A stretch of DNA of 64,000 bases from Bryobacteraceae bacterium (lineage in GTDB: Bacteria; Acidobacteriota; Terriglobia; Bryobacterales; Bryobacteraceae), in contig JAICXC010000001.1 in the NCBI GenBank assembly GCA_025980665.1, forward strand, positions 1-64,000. Direction: 5' to 3'. The translations under genes were made by a program, and so were the position numbers. Below the pieces are notes generated by a model. That model saw only the letters and a list, made by a program, of their open reading frames with translations. It did not search any database and had not been told where the DNA came from. Shown here one piece after another: positions 20,980 through 30,767 of the stretch. The first letter of the stretch is position 1. Each line of letters starts with the position of its first letter.

Positions 20980-22905
20980 CTATTTCTGACGCATCGAAGC
21001 GAGCATGTTCTGGATTTCTTTTTGATGCACGGTGACCTTACCCTCGCTCGTTAGTTTCGCGAGGATGCCATCCATGAGAAGCGCATTGCGGTCCTGCGCC
21101 TTCTTCTGCTTGAGCTGCGTGAGCAAGGTATCGTGCTCCACCGGTAAGGCTGCCATATCGGCATCGGATTTTTCGATCACTTTTGCCACGATCGCCCGCC
21201 CCTGTATCGGCAATGGACCCAATACTCCGCCCAGCGGAGTAGCAAAGGCATCCCCCAGGGAGGCTGCGGGGCCCAGACCGTCAATCGAATCGGGGCGTCC
21301 GAAGGTGCTCGACGTAGTGACCTCCAGTTGCATCGACTTGGCGACTTGATTGATATCCTCGCCCTTCTTAAGCCGTTCGGCGGCGGCCTTGGCGCGATCC
21401 CCGGCAATCTGAGCGGCTTTGTCGTTCACAAGTTTGTCCCGGATCTGCGCCTGTACTTCGCTGAACTCTGCCGGCCGGCCAGGAGTGCGGCTGTTCAAAA
21501 TAACAACAGCCATGCGGTTGTTGGGCAAAACCAATTCCGATGACACTTCGTCCGGCTTCATCGAAGCGAGCGTACTGTCGATTTCCGGATTGACACCCAG
21601 GCCAGGGATGGCTTCGCCGGGCGCGGCGGAAGGCACCACGATCAGATCCGCGCCGTACTTCTTGGCGATGTCGGCGGCGGATTTGGGAGACTTTATCAGA
21701 TCCGCGTGCATCTGGTCGCCCAGCATTTGCATTTTGTCAGTGACTGCCTGCGCACGTACTTCTTTCGCCAGCTCGTCTTTTACTTCCTCGAAAGGCTTGA
21801 GCTTCGCGGGATCCTTTTCCAGCGTTTGAATGATGTGGTAGCCGAACTGCGATGTCACCACGCCGCTCAATTCTTTCGGCTTGAGCGAAAAGGCCACGCT
21901 GTCGAACTCGGGAACCATCTGACCGTGAGTAAACCACCCTAGGTCGCCGCCCTGATCCTTACTGCCGTCGTCGGAATACTTCTTAGCCAACTCCGCGAAA
22001 TCGGCACCGTTTTTGAGCTGTTTGAGCAAGTCCTCGGCTTTAGCCATCAGGGCTTTCTTCTCGGCATCCGATTTCCCCTCGGTCTTGAGAAGTATGTGAC
22101 GCGCGTGCACACGTTCCGGCATACGGAAGTTATCGAGGGAACTGGAATACGCCGCGCGGAGCTGTTCGTCCGTCACGTTAATGGTCGCGGCGACTTTGTC
22201 CTGGTCGAGCACAACCACCTGGAAAGCCGTCTTGGCCGGCTGGGCGAAGCTCGCTTTGTTTGAATCGTAGTACTTGCGCACTTCCTCATCGGTGGGTTTC
22301 GCCTGATCGCGAAACTTGGCCGGAGGGAATGCAATGTACTGAATCTTCATCTTCTCGTTCTTCTTGCGGTATTCGTCCTCGATGTCCTTGGGCGTCACCA
22401 CGATGCTGCCCAAAACGGCGCTCTGCATCTTGCGCAGAATAACCTGATCCCGGGCTTCGTCCACCACATCCTGGAGGGTGATTCCCTGCTGCGCAAGTGC
22501 AGCCTCGAACTGATCTTTCGATGCCAGCGATCCGTTCGGAAAGTATTGGGGGTAGTTAGCCACGATGCTCGAAAGAGCTTCGTCGTCGGTAGCAGTGATG
22601 CCCAGCCGGTTGGCTTCATAGAGAGCGGCACGTTCCGAGACCATCTGCTCCACGAATTGCGGCAGATAGACGTCCAGCAGATCCGGCGGGATGCGCCCTT
22701 GGCTGTACTTCTGGAAGAGTTGCTGGGCTTCCAGCGCGGTGATCTTCTTGCCGCCCACTTCCGCCAGCACTGGATTATCGCTGGTGGTGGTGCCCGTGTT
22801 GTAGTTGGGGATGAGGTAGGTGACCATGGACAGGGCCACCAGGGTGAGCAATCCCCCCAGAACGTACTTCTTAACCTTATCCGAGCTCCGGAACAGATCA
22901 AACAT
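20980..22905 (-). CDS. PpiD/SurA-type peptidyl-prolyl isomerase
   Basis: This is a 641-residue membrane-anchored periplasmic foldase. One N-terminal membrane anchor ([18 protein letters not shown], after a short cytoplasmic [13 protein letters not shown]) gives the PpiD topology. A SurA-N-like chaperone segment follows. The parvulin rotamase domain is at about 265-370, with [60 protein letters not shown] and [13 protein letters not shown]. The long C-terminal half suits a second, inactive chaperone part. The start has a GGAG ribosome site 8 bases upstream. A TATACT at 22987-22982 (minus strand) is a possible -10. It would help fold outer-membrane proteins such as the large receptors in this window. 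Confidence 0.88.
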   Translation of the reverse strand: MFDLFRSSDKVKKYVLGGLLTLVALSMVTYLIPNYNTGTTTSDNPVLAEVGGKKITALEAQQLFQKYSQGRIPPDLLDVYLPQFVEQMVSERAALYEANRLGITATDDEALSSIVANYPQYFPNGSLASKDQFEAALAQQGITLQDVVDEARDQVILRKMQSAVLGSIVVTPKDIEDEYRKKNEKMKIQYIAFPPAKFRDQAKPTDEEVRKYYDSNKASFAQPAKTAFQVVVLDQDKVAATINVTDEQLRAAYSSSLDNFRMPERVHARHILLKTEGKSDAEKKALMAKAEDLLKQLKNGADFAELAKKYSDDGSKDQGGDLGWFTHGQMVPEFDSVAFSLKPKELSGVVTSQFGYHIIQTLEKDPAKLKPFEEVKDELAKEVRAQAVTDKMQMLGDQMHADLIKSPKSAADIAKKYGADLIVVPSAAPGEAIPGLGVNPEIDSTLASMKPDEVSSELVLPNNRMAVVILNSRTPGRPAEFSEVQAQIRDKLVNDKAAQIAGDRAKAAAERLKKGEDINQVAKSMQLEVTTSSTFGRPDSIDGLGPAASLGDAFATPLGGVLGPLPIQGRAIVAKVIEKSDADMAALPVEHDTLLTQLKQKKAQDRNALLMDGILAKLTSEGKVTVHQKEIQNMLASMRQK

Positions 22906-23134
22906 GGTGATATCTCCAGCTGCTGAGGCGCGGCGCTATGCGCGCATGAAACCTCTTGATTTTCAAGGGTGAGCTACCTCTAGTATATCGCAGCATTTGG
23001 CGAAGTCTAACCCCACCGGAGGAGGTTCCGACTTGAAGATATGTACGACGAAACGAACCCAAGAAGTCATTGAAAGACTCGAGTATGCCCCGCCTGGATC
23101 TCAATTGATATAGCGAATCCGTGGAGTCTGACGC

Positions 23135-23952
23135 ATGAGACGAGTGTTCCTGGTCCTTGTTTGCCTGTTTCTGAGCATGAGCGTTGGGGCAATCGCTCAA
23201 ATCCGTCTCGAGTTCGAAACTGCATCCATTAAGCCAGCCGCGCCGGACGAGCGGGCTACGGTCATCGCGATGCCTCCCGGGGGCAGATTAGAAATAATCA
23301 ACATGACTCTGAAAGCCATGATTGAAAACGCCTACGGCATTCAGCCGTATCAGATTTCAGGCGGACCGGCCTGGCTAGACTCCGATCACTACGACATCTC
23401 AGCGAAAGCCGGAAGCGCGGTCAAACGGGATGAGGTGCTTCTGAGGCTGCAGTCTCTCTTGGCTGACAGGTTTAGCATTGTGGTGCGCCGCGAGGTCAAG
23501 CAACTTCCGATGTATGTCTTGGTAATGGCCCGGAAGGACGGAAAGCCCGGCCCACGGCTTATTGAATCTAAAAAAGGCGGCTGCACTGAACCAGATCCGG
23601 TCAATCCTTTCGCCGTGGATCCCATGCGTTTGTGCGGCAATTTCGCGTTGGGCCCGGAAGGGGTGATTCTTGTAAGCGCCCCAATCGCCACTCTGACGCC
23701 TTGCTATCGCGTGTTCTCGGGCGCACGGTGCTGGACAAGACGGGCCTCACCAAGAATTTTGACATCAGCATTGAATGGACTCCCGACCAAGCTATAGCGA
23801 TGCGACCGCCGCCAGATGGCGGACCGCCAGATTCCGGCGGCGCCTCGATTTTCACCGTTTTTCGTGAGCAACTGGGGCTTGCGTTTCAAGCTCAAAAAGG
23901 TCCGGTTGAGATCTTCGAAATTGAGCGCGCCCAGAAACCTTCGGCGAATTGA
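23135..23952 (+). pseudogene. TIGR03435 family protein, one frameshift
   Basis: TIGR03435 is a paralogous family typical of Acidobacteria with unknown function. Frame one starts with a signal peptide (MRRVFLVLVCLFLSMSVGAI) and carries FETASIKPAAPDE, GGRLEIINMTLKAMIENAYG, QISGGPAWLDSDHYDISAKA and LLADRFSIVVRREVKQLPMY. It loses register at about 23690-23700 after SAPIATLT. The next frame then reads DALLSRVLGRTVLDKTGLTK, NFDISIEWTPDQA and finally EQLGLAFQAQKGPVEIFEIE, the normal C-terminus. One missing base near 23697 explains it. This could be a true mutation or an assembly error; the rest is intact. Confidence 0.75.
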
Positions 23953-23993
23953 GCGCTCGGATGACGATCGCCGCTCAGAAATCTTCCAGTTCG

Positions 23994-25388
23994 TCAAAAC
24001 TCGCCGTGGATGGCGCGTACCGCCTGTTCCAGGCCGCTGCGGCGCACCACGATGGCGATAGTCAGCTCGCTCGAGCCCTGGGCAATCGCGATGATGTTGA
24101 TGTCGTGCTTTGAGATGGCCGTGAAGAGGCGGCCGGCCAGGCCGGGGGTGCCGCGCATACCCTCGCCCACCACCGCGATCAACCCGACATCGGCGTCCAC
24201 CTCGATCGGCTGGAGGTAGCCGTGGACCAGTTCGAGCGCCAGGTCTTCTTCGAGGAACTCCCGGGCGCGTTCCAGCTCCGATTGGCGGACCAGGAAGCAG
24301 AAGCTTTGCCGGTAGCTTGAACTGGTGAACGCCAGGATTTCGACGTTCGCCTGAGCCAACGCGTCGAGCGCGCGGGCCATGAGTTTCGTTCCGCTTATGG
24401 CTGCACTGGCAGGCTCCATCGAGACCAGCGCGACGTCGGTCATCGAAGTCACGGCGTGCGGGCCACGCCCCGCATCCACACTCGGCAAAATACGCGTGCC
24501 CGGCTTTTCCGGCGAGAAACTGTTTTTACTCCACACCGGGATTCCGCGCTCGGCCAGCGGCGCCAGCGTACGCGGATGCAGCACCTTGGCCCCGTTGTAG
24601 GCTAGCTCGGCGGCTTCCGCGTAGGTGATCTCGGGAAGTACCCGCGCGTCGGTGACTAGCCGTGGATCACCGGACATGATACCGTCGACATCCGTCCAGA
24701 TCCATAGCTCCGAGGCGTCCAGCGCGGCAGCGAGAATGGATGCTGAGAAATCCGAACCGCCGCGACCGAGCGTCGTCGGACGACCGTCGAGAGTCGAGCC
24801 GTTAAAGCCGGTGACGATCGGCACCGTGCCCTTATCGAGCAAGGGCTGGAGCACCGCGGCGGCGCGCGCGCGCGTGGGTTCCATCAGCGGCGTGGCGTTG
24901 CCGAACACAGCATCGGTCGCGATGACCTCGGCAGCGTTCACCGCTACGGCCGGTATGCCCTCGGCTTCCATGTGTAGCGCCATGAGATACGCCGACAGCC
25001 GCTCGCCCACTGCCACCGCTTCGTCGACGGAACGAGGCGGACGCTCACCCAGCATCATCACACCCTTGGCGATGCGCGCGAAGTCGGCGATCAGGCGTTC
25101 CAGGCCGGCGATCGCTTCTTCCTGTTTCTCTTTTGGCAAGAGCCCGCAACAACATTCGCGATGCCTGGCCGATAGCTTTTCGAGATTCGCGTCCAGATCG
25201 GCTTGATCGCCGGCCTCGGCTTTGCGAAGGGAATCGAGCAACAGATCGGTCACCTTGGACATCGCGGAGACCACCACTACGGCCGAGCGTTTAGAAGTTT
25301 GCTCTGTGACCAGACGCGCTGCGACGCGGATGCGATCGGCCGATCCCATACTGGTACCGCCGAACTTCATTACCAGGAGATTGCTCAC
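23994..25388 (-). CDS. lysC: Aspartate kinase
   Basis: Aspartokinase phosphorylates L-aspartate, the first step to lysine, methionine, threonine and diaminopimelate. The protein has 464 residues if started at GTG 25388, which has AGGA 5-6 bases before it and lies 8 bases after the cmk stop. It begins VSNLLVMKFGGTSMGSADRI. RGGSDFSASILAAALDASEL and WTDVDGIMSGDPRLV are family motifs. Two C-terminal ACT domains (about 320-464; second with HDINIIAIAQGSSELTIAIV) form the feedback site. An open frame extends to 25634 but only through cmk. It is monofunctional, without a homoserine dehydrogenase part. Confidence 0.93.
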   Translation of the reverse strand: MSNLLVMKFGGTSMGSADRIRVAARLVTEQTSKRSAVVVVSAMSKVTDLLLDSLRKAEAGDQADLDANLEKLSARHRECCCGLLPKEKQEEAIAGLERLIADFARIAKGVMMLGERPPRSVDEAVAVGERLSAYLMALHMEAEGIPAVAVNAAEVIATDAVFGNATPLMEPTRARAAAVLQPLLDKGTVPIVTGFNGSTLDGRPTTLGRGGSDFSASILAAALDASELWIWTDVDGIMSGDPRLVTDARVLPEITYAEAAELAYNGAKVLHPRTLAPLAERGIPVWSKNSFSPEKPGTRILPSVDAGRGPHAVTSMTDVALVSMEPASAAISGTKLMARALDALAQANVEILAFTSSSYRQSFCFLVRQSELERAREFLEEDLALELVHGYLQPIEVDADVGLIAVVGEGMRGTPGLAGRLFTAISKHDINIIAIAQGSSELTIAIVVRRSGLEQAVRAIHGEF

Positions 25389-25395
25389 AGATGTC

Positions 25396-26073
25396 CTACT
25401 TGTGGTCCTTTCCATTGGAGGTGCGATCACGCACCAGCTTGAGCACGGCCTCTTCAACCTGAGCCGGCGTGAGGCGAGTGGTGTCCAGATACTCGGCATC
25501 GGGAGCCTGCGTGAGAGGAGCTTCCGCGCGACTGCGATCCCTCTGATCCCGCGCATCAAGGTCGCGCGCGACGTCTTCCACAGACGCTCCCAGCTCCGAT
25601 GCTCGCCGTTGCGCCCGCGCATCGGGTTGTGCATCCAGGAAAATCTTCACCTTCGCATCCGGGAACACCACCGTACCGATATCCCGGCCTTCCATCACCG
25701 ACGGGCCCGCCGAACCGATCCGGCGCTGCTCTTCCCGCATGGCGCGGCGCACGCCCGGCTGGGCCGCAACTAGGGAAGCGGCATCGCTCACTTTGGGAGC
25801 CCGGATTTCGGCGGTCACGTCCTCACCGTTCAGCAGCACTCGATCGCCTGGTAGCTCGATGCGGGCTTCCTTAGCAAGTTGTTCCAGGCGATGGAGATCA
25901 TCCAGGTCCATCCCCAGGCGCAGGGCCCATAGGGCGACTGCCCGGTACATCGCGCCCGAATCGATGTAAGTGAACCCCAAGCGCCGGGCAACCGACCGCG
26001 CCACGGTGCTTTTGCCGGACCCGCCGGGGCCGTCAATGGCGATGATCAAACTCCGGGTGGGCAATGTAGACAA
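25396..26073 (-). CDS. cmk: Cytidylate kinase
   Basis: This kinase makes (d)CDP from (d)CMP with ATP. The 225 residues start with the P-loop segment IIAIDGPGGSGKSTVARSVA and continue RLGFTYIDSGAMYRAVALWA, the strongly conserved Cmk region. VMEGRDIGTVVFPDAKVKIF with the CMP-binding Arg/Asp follows, then RDQRDRSRAEAPLTQAPDA. The start is a TTG at 26073 without a clear ribosome site; a TTG at 26064 is an alternative. lysC follows 8 bases after the stop. The gene is divergent from the RND efflux operon across a 219-base spacer. Confidence 0.93.
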   Translation of the reverse strand: MSTLPTRSLIIAIDGPGGSGKSTVARSVARRLGFTYIDSGAMYRAVALWALRLGMDLDDLHRLEQLAKEARIELPGDRVLLNGEDVTAEIRAPKVSDAASLVAAQPGVRRAMREEQRRIGSAGPSVMEGRDIGTVVFPDAKVKIFLDAQPDARAQRRASELGASVEDVARDLDARDQRDRSRAEAPLTQAPDAEYLDTTRLTPAQVEEAVLKLVRDRTSNGKDHK

Positions 26074-26126
26074 GGGTTTCGATTCAGTATTTCACAGTCC
26101 ACGCCCGCCCAGTCAGCCGAGGATAG

Positions 26127-26146
26127 ACACCACATTATAGTGGTGT
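26127..26146. promoter_or_regulatory. Perfect inverted repeat, candidate operator
   Basis: ACACCAC-ATTATA-GTGGTGT is a perfect 7-base inverted repeat with a 6-base AT-rich centre. It lies in the spacer between cmk and the divergent RND efflux operon, about 150 bases before the adaptor start. The AT-rich centre could overlap a -10 element (CATTATAG). Size and symmetry fit a dimeric repressor such as a TetR- or MarR-type regulator, but no regulator gene is adjacent. A possible second -10 (TATACT) lies nearer the gene at 26278-26283. Confidence 0.5.
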
Positions 26147-26292
26147 TCCCGAATGGCACAGGCTTAATTGCCACTATCTTCTTTATCTACATTCCGGTAA
26201 CCTATGCCACTCGGGCAACGCCCGTTGTTATACAAGGACTCTGCCAAATTACCAGTACATGGTTCATGTGCGGGCAGTATACTGAAGACTGC

Positions 26293-27579
26293 GTGAAATC
26301 TACCTGTTTACAGCCCTCGAAACTACTAGGCGTACTTCTCGCCGCCATCCTGCTTGCTAGCTGCGCTCTTTCCGGTTGCGGCGGATCTGCTCCTACCGAC
26401 GTCGGCGATGGGGGCGGCAAAGGCAAGGGGAAGGGCAAGGGGAAAAATGCCGGCGGCGGAACGGTGCCAGTGGAAGTCGCCAAAGTCGTTTTGAAGAACG
26501 TTCCGGTGGACATTTCGGTGGTCGGCAACGTGGAGGCCTATTCGGTAGTCACGGTGCGGGCGCAGACGGGCGGCATGCTCACCAAGGTCAATTTTCAGGA
26601 GGGAGATTACGTCAAAAAAGACGACCTTCTATTCTTGATCGATCGAAAGCCCTTGGAAGGCCAGATGAAATCCGCAATGGCCAATCTGGAGAAAAGCACT
26701 GCCCTGGAGCTCCAGGCGGAGGCCAATCTGAGTCGCGATTCAGCTAATGCAAAGTATGCACGGGAACAGACCGCGCGTTACATGAAGCTGGTGGATGACG
26801 GCATTTTCGCCAAAGAACAGGGAGAGCAGCTGAAAAGCAACGCGGATGCGCTGGCTCAGCTCCTGGAAGCCGACAAGGCGGCGATCAAAAGCGCTAAGGC
26901 GCAGATGGAATCCGACCAGTCGGCTATTAACAATCTCAATATTCAGCTGGGCTACACCACCGTCGAGGCGCCGATCGAAGGCCGCACCGGCAACATAACC
27001 CAGAAAGCCGGCAACATAGTCACTGCGGGCACCACGGACTTAGCGGTCATCAATCAAGTAGAACCGATCTACGTAACGTTTTCCGTGCCGGAGGCCAGGC
27101 TGGCCGATGTGAAGCGGTATTCGGAAAATGGCAAGCTGGCGGTAACCGCGCGGGCCCAGGATGGCAGCGGCGATATCGAGCAGGGCCAGCTAACTTTCAT
27201 CGATAATTCCGTGGACACGTCCACCGGAACCATCAAGCTGAAGGGCACGTTCCAGAATAAGTCCCATAAGCTGTGGCCGGGGCAGTTCGTGAACGTCGGA
27301 CTGCGGCTGACCATGCGCAACAATGCCGTGGTGGTTCCGAATCAAGCCGTCCAGACAGGCCAAGACGGAACCTATGTGTATGTCGTCGGCGAAGATCGCG
27401 CGGTTTCCGTAGTGCCGGTCAAGACCGGTCCACGCATCGATCAGGATATGGTGATCGACGAAGGGCTCAAAGGCGGGGAAACGGTAGTGACTGAGGGCCA
27501 GCTTCGTTTGCAGCCGGGGTCCAAAGTTCAGATCCGCGACCAGCAGACCGGGGACGGACGGCCGCGGTCCTCGCCATAA
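26293..27579 (+). CDS. RND efflux periplasmic adaptor lipoprotein
   Basis: This is the membrane-fusion subunit of a tripartite efflux pump, about 428 residues. A lipoprotein signal (LLGVLLAAILLASCALSGC, with LSGC or LASC as lipobox) is followed by a Gly/Lys repeat GGGKGKGKGKGKNAGGG. The barrel-sandwich starts with DISVVGNVEAYSVVTVRAQT and VNFQEGDYVKKDDLLFLID. A helical hairpin lies at about 120-200, then TTVEAPIEGRTGNITQKAGN, the beta-barrel and LRLQPGSKVQ. I favour GTG 26293 because it gives a clean signal; ATG 26266 and a more distant start are open. Two RND permease genes follow in the same direction. No outer-membrane factor gene is nearby. Confidence 0.88.
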   Translation: MKSTCLQPSKLLGVLLAAILLASCALSGCGGSAPTDVGDGGGKGKGKGKGKNAGGGTVPVEVAKVVLKNVPVDISVVGNVEAYSVVTVRAQTGGMLTKVNFQEGDYVKKDDLLFLIDRKPLEGQMKSAMANLEKSTALELQAEANLSRDSANAKYAREQTARYMKLVDDGIFAKEQGEQLKSNADALAQLLEADKAAIKSAKAQMESDQSAINNLNIQLGYTTVEAPIEGRTGNITQKAGNIVTAGTTDLAVINQVEPIYVTFSVPEARLADVKRYSENGKLAVTARAQDGSGDIEQGQLTFIDNSVDTSTGTIKLKGTFQNKSHKLWPGQFVNVGLRLTMRNNAVVVPNQAVQTGQDGTYVYVVGEDRAVSVVPVKTGPRIDQDMVIDEGLKGGETVVTEGQLRLQPGSKVQIRDQQTGDGRPRSSP

Positions 27580-27625
27580 TCATCGGTCGTCCCATGATCT
27601 GCTCAGTAAGACTCAGGGAGATCGC

Positions 27626-30600
27626 GTGAACTTCTCGGAAGTATTCATCAAGCGGCCCATCGCTACCAGCCTGCTGATGGCCGCCATCGCTCTGTTCGGC
27701 GTCGTAGCCTACCGCAGCTTGCCGGTAAGCGACATGCCCAACGTGGAGATGCCGACGCTGCAGGTGCAGGCCAACCTGCCCGGCGCGGATCCGAACACCA
27801 TGGCTTCTTCCATTGCCACGGTACTCGAGCGGCAGTTCACTTCCATCTCCGGCATCGATTCGATGCGTTCCCAGAGTTCCACCGGCCAGACCTCGATTAC
27901 GCTCCAGTTCGACTTGAGCCGGGATATCGACGGTGCTTCGGTGGATGTGCAAACCGCCATCGCCGAAGCCATGCCACTGCTGCCGGCCGGCATGACCGCG
28001 CCGCCGTCCTTCAAGAAGCAGAATCCTTCCGACCAGCCTATTTTTTATCTGACGCTCACCTCAGATGCCGTTTCGTTATCGCAACTCGATGACTACGCGG
28101 AAACATTGATCGCTCCACGCATCTCGACCGTAAATGGCGTGTCGCAAGTGCAAGTGGGCGGCGCGACCAAGTATGCAGTGCGCGTGCAACTCGATCCGGA
28201 CAAGCTGGTGGGCAAAAAGATCGGCATTAATGAAGTTAGCAATGCCATATCGAACTGGAATCCGAATTCTCCTACCGGTACGATGTACGGACCGCTCCAG
28301 GCATTCACGCTGAAGACCAACGGCGAGCTGCATGACGCCGCCGGTTTCGCGCAAATCGTGGTCGCCTGGCGACATGGAACGCCCATCCGGCTAAATGAAG
28401 TAGCGAAAGTGGTCGACAGCGTCGAGAACGACATGAACGCCGCCTGGATGTACACGGGCGGCAAGATGGAACGCGCTATCCAGATGCAGGTGATGAAGCA
28501 GCCGGGCTCGAACACCATCGAGGTTTCGGACGCCGTAAAAGCGCTATTCCCCTCCTTCCAGGCTCAATTGCCTCCCACCGTGCATTTCACCACGCGCGGC
28601 GACCGCGCCAAGCTGATCCGCGACGCATTCACCGACTTCCAAGTCACCATGGGCTTCACGCTGCTGCTGGTGGTGATCGTCATCTTTGCGTTTCTACGCA
28701 GCGGGCGCGCGACGCTGATTCCGGCCATGGCGCTGCCGTTCTCGATCCTGGGAACGCTGGTCGTAATGGCGCTGCTGGGCTTTAGCCTGAACACCCTGTC
28801 GATGATGGCGCTGATTCTATCAGTCTGCTTTGTGGTGGACGACGCCATCGTCATGCTCGAAAATATTGTCCGCCATATCGAAAGCGGCCTAAGCCCGATG
28901 GCCGCCGCCTATAAGGGATCGCAGGAGATTGGCTTCACCATCCTCTCGATGACGCTGTCGCTGGCGGCCGTGTTCATTCCGATTCTATTCATGGGCGGCA
29001 CGCTGGGCCGCTTGTTCCGCGAATTCGCGGTGACCATCTGCACGGCCATCCTGGTTTCGGGAGTGGTGTCCATTACGCTCTCTCCTATGCTGTGCAGCCG
29101 TCTGTTGCAGGAGGGGATCCAGAAACATGGAGTCGTGTATCGCGCCACCGATCACATATTCAACGCCATGTTGCGCTTCTACGACTGGACGCTGCGCGGC
29201 GTACTGCGCCATCGCACGGTCATGGCAGTGGTGTTCTTCGCCGTGATGGGAGGTACTTACTATCTCTACCAGAAGGTCCCCAAAGGCTTTATTCCGGACG
29301 CCGACAACGATCAGATGCAGTTGAACATTCAGGCGGCCCAGGGAACCTCCTTCTATAAGATGGTGGAGTACCAGAAGGGCATTGCCGACATCGTTCGTAA
29401 GGACCCCGATGTCGAAGCCTTCATGACCAACGCGGGCAACGGCAACAGCGCCCGGTTTTTCGTGATGCTGCGGGCTCATCCCGCGCGAACATCCACCGCC
29501 CAACAGGTTGCCGAGCGGTTGCGGCCCAAAATCTCCAGTATTCCCGGATTTAACGTGTTCCCGAATGTGCAGCCACCCATACGTATCGGCGGCGGCGGTT
29601 TCAATTCGCGGAGCAACTACGATTTCACCCTCCAAGGTCCCGATACGGATGAGTTGTACGAGCAGGCGGCGCTCCTCGAGAAAGAAGTCCGCAAAGTGCC
29701 TGAGGTCCAGGACGTTAATACCGACCTCGAATATCGCAGCCCGCGCATCAACGTGGAAATCGACCGCGAGCGCGCGGCGTTGTACGGACTCAACCCCAGC
29801 GATATTCAGAACGCCTTGTACGGAGCCTACGGCCCCAGCTACGCGTCGATCATCTATTCGCCTGTATCCCAATATCGCGTAGTGCTGGAAGTCGACAAGA
29901 AATACCAGGCATTTTCCGACTATTTATCCAAGATTTATTTCAAGACCAATACCGGAGTTCTGGTTCCACTCGATTCGCTGGCGAAGATCAAAGAGGACGT
30001 CGGCCCGCAGAGTATCTCGCACGCCGGCCAGCTCCCCGCCGTGACGGTTTCGTTCAATCTCAAGCCCGGGATTTCCTTCGGGAGTGTGCACGATAAGCTT
30101 CAAAACATGGCCAAGCAGATGCTACCCGCAACGATATCGGCGAAATTTTCAGGCAACGCGGCGGCGTTTGAAGATTCTCTTTCCAACCTGAGCACGTTGT
30201 TCCTGGTGGCGATCTTAGTGGTCTACATCGTCCTGGGCGTGCTGTATGAGAGCTACATTCACCCGTTGACGATTCTTTCGGGACTCCCCTCGGCTTGCCT
30301 GGGCGCATTGCTGACCCTGTATCTTTTCAAAGGCGAGTTGAATATTTACTCCTTCGTCGGCTTGATCATTCTGGTTGGCATCGTGAAGAAGAACGCCATC
30401 ATGCAAATCGACTTCGCGCTGCAAGCGGAGCGCAGCGGAGCCACTTCTCCCGAAGACGCGATTTATCAGGGCTGCATCATCCGCTTCCGGCCGATCATGA
30501 TGACCACCGCGGCCGCCATGCTGGGTTCGATCCCGGTGGCTCTGGGCTGGGGCGCGGGAGGCGAAGCGCGCCGTCCCCTCGGGCTCACGGTAATCGGGGG

Positions 30601-30739
30601 CCTGGCGGTATCACAAATCATGACCTTGTATCTCACGCCCGTGGTATACACCTACATGGCGAAATTCACCAAGCGCAGGAAGCAGCGCCAAGAGGTGGTA
30701 ATTCGCCAGCCAGAGGTCGCGCCGGGGTTCTCAGACTGA
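27626..30739 (+). CDS. RND efflux permease, first
   Basis: This is a 1037-residue inner-membrane proton/drug antiporter of the HAE1/AcrB-MdtBC group. It starts VNFSEVFIKRPIATSLLMAA and has twelve membrane segments with two large periplasmic loops. The proton-relay Asp pair is in transmembrane helix 4 (CFVVDDAIVMLENIVRHIES), and a Lys lies in helix 10 (IVKKNAIMQIDFALQAERSG). GTG 27626 follows a good ribosome site (AGGGAGA). It is 46 bases after the adaptor and 28 bases before the second permease. Pairs of different permeases with one adaptor are the MdtABC arrangement, in which the two form a heterotrimer. The substrate is unknown. Confidence 0.92.
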   Translation: MNFSEVFIKRPIATSLLMAAIALFGVVAYRSLPVSDMPNVEMPTLQVQANLPGADPNTMASSIATVLERQFTSISGIDSMRSQSSTGQTSITLQFDLSRDIDGASVDVQTAIAEAMPLLPAGMTAPPSFKKQNPSDQPIFYLTLTSDAVSLSQLDDYAETLIAPRISTVNGVSQVQVGGATKYAVRVQLDPDKLVGKKIGINEVSNAISNWNPNSPTGTMYGPLQAFTLKTNGELHDAAGFAQIVVAWRHGTPIRLNEVAKVVDSVENDMNAAWMYTGGKMERAIQMQVMKQPGSNTIEVSDAVKALFPSFQAQLPPTVHFTTRGDRAKLIRDAFTDFQVTMGFTLLLVVIVIFAFLRSGRATLIPAMALPFSILGTLVVMALLGFSLNTLSMMALILSVCFVVDDAIVMLENIVRHIESGLSPMAAAYKGSQEIGFTILSMTLSLAAVFIPILFMGGTLGRLFREFAVTICTAILVSGVVSITLSPMLCSRLLQEGIQKHGVVYRATDHIFNAMLRFYDWTLRGVLRHRTVMAVVFFAVMGGTYYLYQKVPKGFIPDADNDQMQLNIQAAQGTSFYKMVEYQKGIADIVRKDPDVEAFMTNAGNGNSARFFVMLRAHPARTSTAQQVAERLRPKISSIPGFNVFPNVQPPIRIGGGGFNSRSNYDFTLQGPDTDELYEQAALLEKEVRKVPEVQDVNTDLEYRSPRINVEIDRERAALYGLNPSDIQNALYGAYGPSYASIIYSPVSQYRVVLEVDKKYQAFSDYLSKIYFKTNTGVLVPLDSLAKIKEDVGPQSISHAGQLPAVTVSFNLKPGISFGSVHDKLQNMAKQMLPATISAKFSGNAAAFEDSLSNLSTLFLVAILVVYIVLGVLYESYIHPLTILSGLPSACLGALLTLYLFKGELNIYSFVGLIILVGIVKKNAIMQIDFALQAERSGATSPEDAIYQGCIIRFRPIMMTTAAAMLGSIPVALGWGAGGEARRPLGLTVIGGLAVSQIMTLYLTPVVYTYMAKFTKRRKQRQEVVIRQPEVAPGFSD

Positions 30740-30767
30740 GACCGCGCAGGATTGATTTTCAGTAAGC

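Noticed and set aside
25389-25634. Longer N-terminus for aspartate kinase
   Set aside because: The extension runs through cmk in another frame, and the GTG at 25388 has a ribosome site and the family N-terminus.
28985-29872. Open frame of 295 residues antisense to the first RND permease
   Set aside because: Composition reflects the reverse of membrane-segment codons; the sense protein is complete.
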